From: Bryobacter sp. CoA8 C33
GTDB taxonomy: Bacteria; Acidobacteriota; Terriglobia; Bryobacterales; Bryobacteraceae
Reading direction: 5' to 3'
NCBI GenBank assembly: GCA_019931185.1
Contig: JAINDK010000070.1
Location: 1 to 64,000, forward strand
DNA: 64,000 nt
The notes beneath the pieces are model-generated. The model was given only the letters and a program-made list of their open reading frames with translations, made no database searches and had not been told where the DNA came from. This document shows, piece by piece, positions 59,539 to 64,000 of this stretch. The first letter of the stretch is position 1; each line of letters opens with the position of its first letter. Both the position numbers and the translations under genes were made by a program.

Positions 59539-62011
59539 GCGTTACACAGAGAAGGCACGGCGCGTTATCTTCTTCGCCCGCTACGAGGCGAGTCAGTTTG
59601 GGAGCCCGTATATTGAAACCGAGCACCTGCTGCTCGGTCTCCTGCGGGAAGACAAGGCCCTCGCCAACCGCTTCCTGCGCTCCCAGGCCGCCATTGAGTC
59701 CATCCGCAAGCAGATCGAGGCCCACACCACGATCCGCGAAAAAGTTTCCACCTCGGTTGATCTCCCCCTCAGCCACGAGTGCAAGCGGGTTCTCGCCTAT
59801 GGCGCCGAGGAAGCCGAGCGTCTCAATCACAAGCACATTGGCACCGAGCACCTTCTGCTCGGCATCCTGCGCGAGGAAAAATGCTACGCCGCCGAGCTCC
59901 TGCATGAGCGCGGCCTCCGGCTCTCCCAGGTTCGCGAAGAGATTGCCCGCAGTTCCTCGGAAAAAGTTTCCACCTCGCGCGCCAAGGAATCTTCCCTGCT
60001 TAACGAGTTTTCGCGCGATCTGACCCAGGCAGCCCTCGACGGCACCCTGGACCCGCTGATTGGCCGCGACCATGAACTCGATCGCGTCATCCAGATCCTG
60101 TGCCGCCGCACGAAGAACAATCCCGTGCTGATTGGTGAGCCCGGCGTCGGCAAAACGGCCATTGTCGAAGGCCTCGCTCAGCGCATTGCCGACGGGGAAG
60201 TGCCCAGCTTTCTCGCTGACAAGCGCATCCTCGCTCTCGATCTCTCCCTGATCGTCGCCGGCACGAAGTACCGCGGCCAATTCGAGGAACGTCTGAAGAC
60301 GATTATGAAGGAGTTGATGGAGAATCAAAACGCCATCATCTTCATCGACGAATTGCATACACTGGTGGGCGCCGGCTCGGCCGAAGGCTCACTCGATGCC
60401 GCCAACATCCTGAAGCCCGCTCTCTCGCGCGGCGAAGTCCAGTGCATCGGCGCCACGACCCCCGCTGAATACCGCAAGTCCATCGAGAAGGACCGTTCCC
60501 TCGAGCGCCGCTTCCAGGCCGTGAAGGTGCCGCCCCCAAATGAATCCGACGCCATCCGCATTCTCATGGGTGTCAAGGAGCGCTACGAGAAGTTCCATGC
60601 CGTCGCTTATACCGACGATTCGATCGAGACCGCTGTTTATGCCTCCAATCGCTTCATCCCCGATCGGTTTCTTCCGGATAAGGCTATCGATTTGATCGAC
60701 GAAGCCGGCGCCCGGGTCAAGCTGAGGCAGACGACGCTGCCGCCCGACATCGCCGATATTCAGAAGCGCATCAAGTTCATCGTCCACCGCATGGAGAACG
60801 CCATCGCGAACCATGAGTTCGAAAAGGCTCGCTTCTATTCCGACGAAGAACGTAAGGAACGCGAAAATCTCCGCTTGCTCCGGGAAAAATACAACCTCGA
60901 CGATACCTCGACGGGTGTTGTAAACAAGGACGACATCGAGGACGTGGTAGCGCGCTGGACCGGCGTGCCAATGACGGCCATCCGCGAGGAAGAAGTCTCC
61001 AAGCTCCTGCGTATCGAAGAAGAGCTGCACAAGCGCGTCATCAGCCAGGATCGCGCGATCAGCGCCCTGGCCCGCGCCATCCGCCGTTCCCGCGCGGGCC
61101 TGAAGAGCCCCAAGCGTCCCGCCGGCAGCTTCCTCTTTCTTGGTCCCACCGGCGTCGGCAAAACCGAAGTCGCCCGGGCGCTGGCCGATTTCCTCTTCGG
61201 CAGCGAAAAATCGCTGATTCGCTTCGACATGAGTGAATTCATGGAGAAGCATTCCGTCTCGAAGCTCATCGGTTCGCCTCCCGGCTATGTCGGCTACGAG
61301 GAGGGCGGGCAGTTAACCGAACGCGTCAAGCGCAACCCCTACTCGATCATCCTGCTCGACGAAATCGAGAAGGCTCATCCCGATGTCTACAACATCCTGC
61401 TGCAGGTTTTTGAAGATGGCCAACTTACGGACGGTCTCGGCAACACCGTCGACTTCAAGAACACCATCATCATCATGACCTCCAACCTCGGGGCCCGCTT
61501 CCTCGACAAAAAGAAGGGCATCGGCTTCGACGCTCCCGTCGACAAAGGCCTCCAGCCGAAGGTCGAGGAACAGGTTATGGGCGAGGTGCGCCGCGCCTTC
61601 AACCCCGAATTCCTCAACCGGCTCGACGAAGTGATTCTCTTTACTTCGCTGGTGGACGAAGATCTGCTGCGGATCATGCATCTGCTGGTGAATCAGATCA
61701 ACGACAACCTCGTCGCCAAGCAGGTCAAGATCCGGCTCAACGCCGAGGCGGCCAAGTATATCCTCGAGAAAACTCTCGTCGATCGAAGCTATGGCGCCCG
61801 CCCATTGCGCCGCGCTCTTCAGAGGTACATCGAAGACCCGCTGTCGGAAGCCCTCATTCAGGGTTCTCTGCCGCGGCCGAGCGAACTCGAAGTCTATCTC
61901 TCCGATACCGGTCTCTTTGTCCGCCCCGTGCAGACCGAAGACGAAGAGGCGCTCGTTGGCGCCGGTGGACCGTCCGCTCCGCCCGAAGGTACACCCCTGT
62001 ACACGTTCTAG
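59531..62011 (+). CDS. clpC: ATP-dependent protease ATPase subunit ClpC
   Basis: 826-residue Hsp100 unfoldase that feeds ClpP. Two ClpN repeats (1-145, [18 protein letters not shown] and [14 protein letters not shown]), first AAA+ domain with Walker [12 protein letters not shown] and [13 protein letters not shown], a UVR-like middle domain (about 420-455, [20 protein letters not shown]), second AAA+ with [14 protein letters not shown], and a ClpB-D2 small domain. The ClpP-binding loop KKKGIGFD near 660 is present (a VGF/IGF type). Start ATG 59531 is inside the ABC gene's end. Confidence 0.96.
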   Translation: MFERYTEKARRVIFFARYEASQFGSPYIETEHLLLGLLREDKALANRFLRSQAAIESIRKQIEAHTTIREKVSTSVDLPLSHECKRVLAYGAEEAERLNHKHIGTEHLLLGILREEKCYAAELLHERGLRLSQVREEIARSSSEKVSTSRAKESSLLNEFSRDLTQAALDGTLDPLIGRDHELDRVIQILCRRTKNNPVLIGEPGVGKTAIVEGLAQRIADGEVPSFLADKRILALDLSLIVAGTKYRGQFEERLKTIMKELMENQNAIIFIDELHTLVGAGSAEGSLDAANILKPALSRGEVQCIGATTPAEYRKSIEKDRSLERRFQAVKVPPPNESDAIRILMGVKERYEKFHAVAYTDDSIETAVYASNRFIPDRFLPDKAIDLIDEAGARVKLRQTTLPPDIADIQKRIKFIVHRMENAIANHEFEKARFYSDEERKERENLRLLREKYNLDDTSTGVVNKDDIEDVVARWTGVPMTAIREEEVSKLLRIEEELHKRVISQDRAISALARAIRRSRAGLKSPKRPAGSFLFLGPTGVGKTEVARALADFLFGSEKSLIRFDMSEFMEKHSVSKLIGSPPGYVGYEEGGQLTERVKRNPYSIILLDEIEKAHPDVYNILLQVFEDGQLTDGLGNTVDFKNTIIIMTSNLGARFLDKKKGIGFDAPVDKGLQPKVEEQVMGEVRRAFNPEFLNRLDEVILFTSLVDEDLLRIMHLLVNQINDNLVAKQVKIRLNAEAAKYILEKTLVDRSYGARPLRRALQRYIEDPLSEALIQGSLPRPSELEVYLSDTGLFVRPVQTEDEEALVGAGGPSAPPEGTPLYTF

Positions 62012-62037
62012 TCCCGTTGAGCCGAAGCAATGCAGCG

Positions 62038-62060
62038 AAGCCTCCCGCCTTGGGAGGCTT
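62038..62060. terminator. Possible terminator after clpC
   Basis: AAGCCTCCC and GGGAGGCTT form a perfect 9-bp stem with a 5-bp loop, 27 bp past the clpC stop. The following sequence (TCGCC) has almost no T-run on either strand, so a rho-independent terminator is not certain. It also lies near the 3' edge of the nuclease pseudogene. Confidence 0.4.
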
Positions 62061-62065
62061 TCGCC

Positions 62066-63032
62066 ATTGGAGGTTGAATTCCGCCACGATTGCCGCATGG
62101 TCGGAGGCGGGGTTGGCCTCGTTCGTTACCATGCTCAGACGCCCGGCCACTTTGTGCATGCCCCGGCGCTCGATGGAAACCGACCGCAGCGTCTGCCGCA
62201 GCGGCTCGAACACCAGCAGATAGTCGATCTGGTTCTTCTGGTTACGGTAAAGATAGGTATAGCGCTCCGGCTCCGGCAATCCACTCGAGACATCATGCAG
62301 CCCCGGCAGGCCAAGCAGTGGGCGCAGTGTATCCCCGGGAGTGTCGATCTTGTCCCCGGCCACCACGATGAGATCCTTGCTGAGATCAAAATTCCCGCTC
62401 AGAATCGCGGTCAGGCGTTCCGCTTGACGCTTGCGCCGGACGTCGCTTTCGGCCTAGTTGCCGAAGGCCTTGCTCTTGAAATGATTCGGTAACACTCAGA
62501 GGCTGCGTCCTTCGGGAAGAGTGATCTCGTACTCGGGACAATCACGGGAGAAAATTTTCCGGCTCCCGCCGCGGTCATGGACAAGCGTCCGCATGTTGCG
62601 CAGGGGCAGACGCCTCGGCAAGGCCACGTCGATTCCGCGCGGGGCGTTGCCGTCGATCAGCATGAAGTTCTCGTACCGCCTCGTCTTGAGTACCTGCGAG
62701 TTAAAGCGATCGAGCGTATCGCGATTCTCGACCTCGATCAGGCACTCAATCCGGCCGAGAAACTCCTTGCCACCCTTGGCCGTAATCCGCTTACCGGTCA
62801 GGACTTTGTCCCGGTCTGTCTCCACCGTGAAATACTTCTTTTTGGCCTCAATCAAATCGAGGATCATTTTCTTGTCCGCCTCGCTATACACGGGCTGAAT
62901 CAGAACTCTTTGCCAGGCTGCCGCCGCCTCCAATGCTTCGCCGGCCACCGCGGCTTGCTCCTGCGTATCTCCCAGGTTGAGAGTTTTCGAACGGCGGAAC
63001 AGATTTTCAATGTTCTAGGTTGCGATTGTCAT
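62066..63032 (-). pseudogene. Endonuclease/exonuclease/phosphatase family gene with three stop codons
   Basis: One frame from ATG 63032 encodes the whole protein but is interrupted three times: TAG 63017-63015 (MTIAT-stop-NIENLFRR, where the family has WNIENLF), TGA 62498-62496 (GRSL-stop-VLPNHFKSK), and TAG 62456-62454 (KAFGN-stop-AESDVRRK). Between them: DRFNSQVLKTRRYENFMLID, GDKIDTPGDTLRPLL and the catalytic-end SDHAAIVAEF. The order is that of the DNase-I-like superfamily. The stops sit at probable Trp, Trp and Gln codons and no frameshift is needed. The exact 3' end is uncertain. Confidence 0.88.
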
Positions 63033-63104
63033 TGCTTTTGATCATGTGGGCAAAAAACCGTCCGATTGCAATGAACCTTTGTTGAAGTCAGGATTTTCTC
63101 GCTC

Positions 63105-64000
63105 CTAGGGCCGCTTGACAGGAATCTTCGGCGGGTCGCTCACATACTCATCCACATCCCGAGCCGCCTTGGTTTCCACACCCGGTTTGGCGAGAAAACC
63201 CAGGTCGCGGAACCAGTCGATAAACCGGTATTGCCAGGAGCCGAGCGGTATCCCGTTGCGGTCTGTCAGTCCGCCGCTCATGCGGCTGCCGTCCGGCAGG
63301 GCATCTCCCGGGTGGCGTCCGTTTCCGTACAGATGCATCTCGATGTTGGGAACCGCCTTGTCGAGCATGGCCATGTAGTATTCCATGGCCCAGATTGCAT
63401 GGACACGGTCTCCCGAACCTGGGCTGGCGATAAAGGCTGGCGGCACGTTGGCGGGAATATCCGGCGCCGTGCGCCCCCGCGCAAACGGGCTCGGCCCCGG
63501 ATAAATGATACCGACCCAATCCGGCCGGGAGCTGACGTTTCCATAAGTATCACCAGCCATCTTCTTGTCAAAAGCCGCAAACTCGATCGCCGCTGGCGCC
63601 GACAGCTCCGCGCCGGCGGAAAACCCCATGATGCCAATCTTATTCGGGTCGATCCGGAAATCCTTGGCATAGGCCCGCACGATGCGGATCGCCTGCAACG
63701 CGTCGTTGACCGCATCCGTGCGCGGTTCATAACCATCACTGCGCAAGCGATTGCGCAGGATCACCGTATTCACGCCGTAGTTGTAGAAGAAGGGCACGAA
63801 ATCCGCGGCCTCACCCCCGACATTCAGCGTGCGGTGGCCGCCTCCCGCGGCCAGAATCACCGCTGCTCCCGTGTTGATCCCCTTCTCCACCAGATGAACC
63901 TCGATCGACGGGTTGTGGATGTTAACGATACTGCTGACACGGCCGGGGACGGCCTGGCTCATGTTGTACACCTCGGCCTGCCCGGCCTTTTCCGCGCGCA
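63105..64000 (-). CDS. Alpha/beta-hydrolase (carboxylesterase-like), 5' end outside window
   Basis: Partial: the frame continues past base 64000 and the first visible codons lie before a GTG at 63971, so the true start is upstream. Visible: VILAAGGGHRTLN (oxyanion-region glycines), nucleophile motif GFSAGAEL, a PGPSPFARGR insertion, GSGDRV near the catalytic Asp, and YGNGRHPGD with a likely catalytic His. The pattern is that of endo-1,4-xylanase-type (axe/BD-FAE) esterases. Export cannot be judged without the N-terminus. Confidence 0.82.
   Translation of the reverse strand, partial: RAEKAGQAEVYNMSQAVPGRVSSIVNIHNPSIEVHLVEKGINTGAAVILAAGGGHRTLNVGGEAADFVPFFYNYGVNTVILRNRLRSDGYEPRTDAVNDALQAIRIVRAYAKDFRIDPNKIGIMGFSAGAELSAPAAIEFAAFDKKMAGDTYGNVSSRPDWVGIIYPGPSPFARGRTAPDIPANVPPAFIASPGSGDRVHAIWAMEYYMAMLDKAVPNIEMHLYGNGRHPGDALPDGSRMSGGLTDRNGIPLGSWQYRFIDWFRDLGFLAKPGVETKAARDVDEYVSDPPKIPVKRP

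Overview
The window is 64 kb of high-GC bacterial chromosome. The gene content points to an Acidobacteriota of the Bryobacterales/Solibacter type. The main clues are a secreted PSCyt1-PSD1 (DUF1549/DUF1553) protein paired with a Tat-exported DUF1501 protein, a ceramidase-like hydrolase, an Oar/TonB-type receptor fragment, several Gram-negative envelope genes (LolA, LolD-like, MlaF-like, PpiD-like, AMIN-amidase) and many secreted proteins of unknown role. This placement is inference from gene families, not from a marker-gene tree.

Layout. 0-7 kb: purM-purN, a polysaccharide deacetylase, an acyl carrier protein, an acyl-CoA ligase, an inositol-phosphatase-like enzyme, a frameshifted methyltransferase and a Tat-tagged hexulose-phosphate-synthase-like protein. 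7-12 kb: a cupin protein diverges from an ECF sigma factor, a zinc-finger anti-sigma factor and a large alpha/beta-hydrolase-STAND-NTPase-TPR protein. The last of these has the architecture of a bacterial NLR-like immune protein. 12-19 kb: PSD1/DUF1501 pair, threonine dehydratase, ceramidase-like hydrolase.

19-26 kb is the accessory island. It holds a decayed TonB-receptor start, a group II intron whose maturase is cut near its C-terminus by a 159-bp MITE-like element, and the remnant of a second related intron. A redox or NO-type module follows: thioredoxin-fold protein, protoglobin, cysteine-tailed MarR regulator and MOSC protein. It is arranged around back-to-back divergent promoters with two palindromes. 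A 760-bp C-rich gene-free stretch closes the island.

26-32 kb: secreted hydrolase and polysaccharide-lyase-like genes, then a PleD-like diguanylate cyclase. 32-42 kb: envelope and cofactor housekeeping (amidase, lytic transglycosylase, mobA, MlaF-like ATPase, PpiD-like chaperone, pdxH, lolA) and an ankyrin/CxxCH/cyclase-fold protein. 42-47 kb: a tightly overlapping ABC exporter plus NarL/DesK two-component operon, a GT39-like membrane protein and tRNA-Asp. 47-52 kb: TlpA-like protein, an Rrf2 regulator, and an operon with a 32-residue membrane peptide ending in a G9 tract, a possible ANTAR-type regulator, a LmbE deacetylase and a PLP enzyme. 52-60 kb: sugar transferase, two DUF3299 proteins flanking a MacB/LolE-like ABC transporter and a MerC protein (probably metal handling), hemB, a LolD-like ATPase and clpC. 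The last 2 kb hold an endonuclease/exonuclease/phosphatase pseudogene with three in-frame stops and the end of an esterase gene.

Two themes recur. Four premature stops in two pseudogenes can each be explained by a single G:C to A:T transition. Several genes have a -10 hexamer 6-8 nt before the ATG, which suggests leaderless transcripts.
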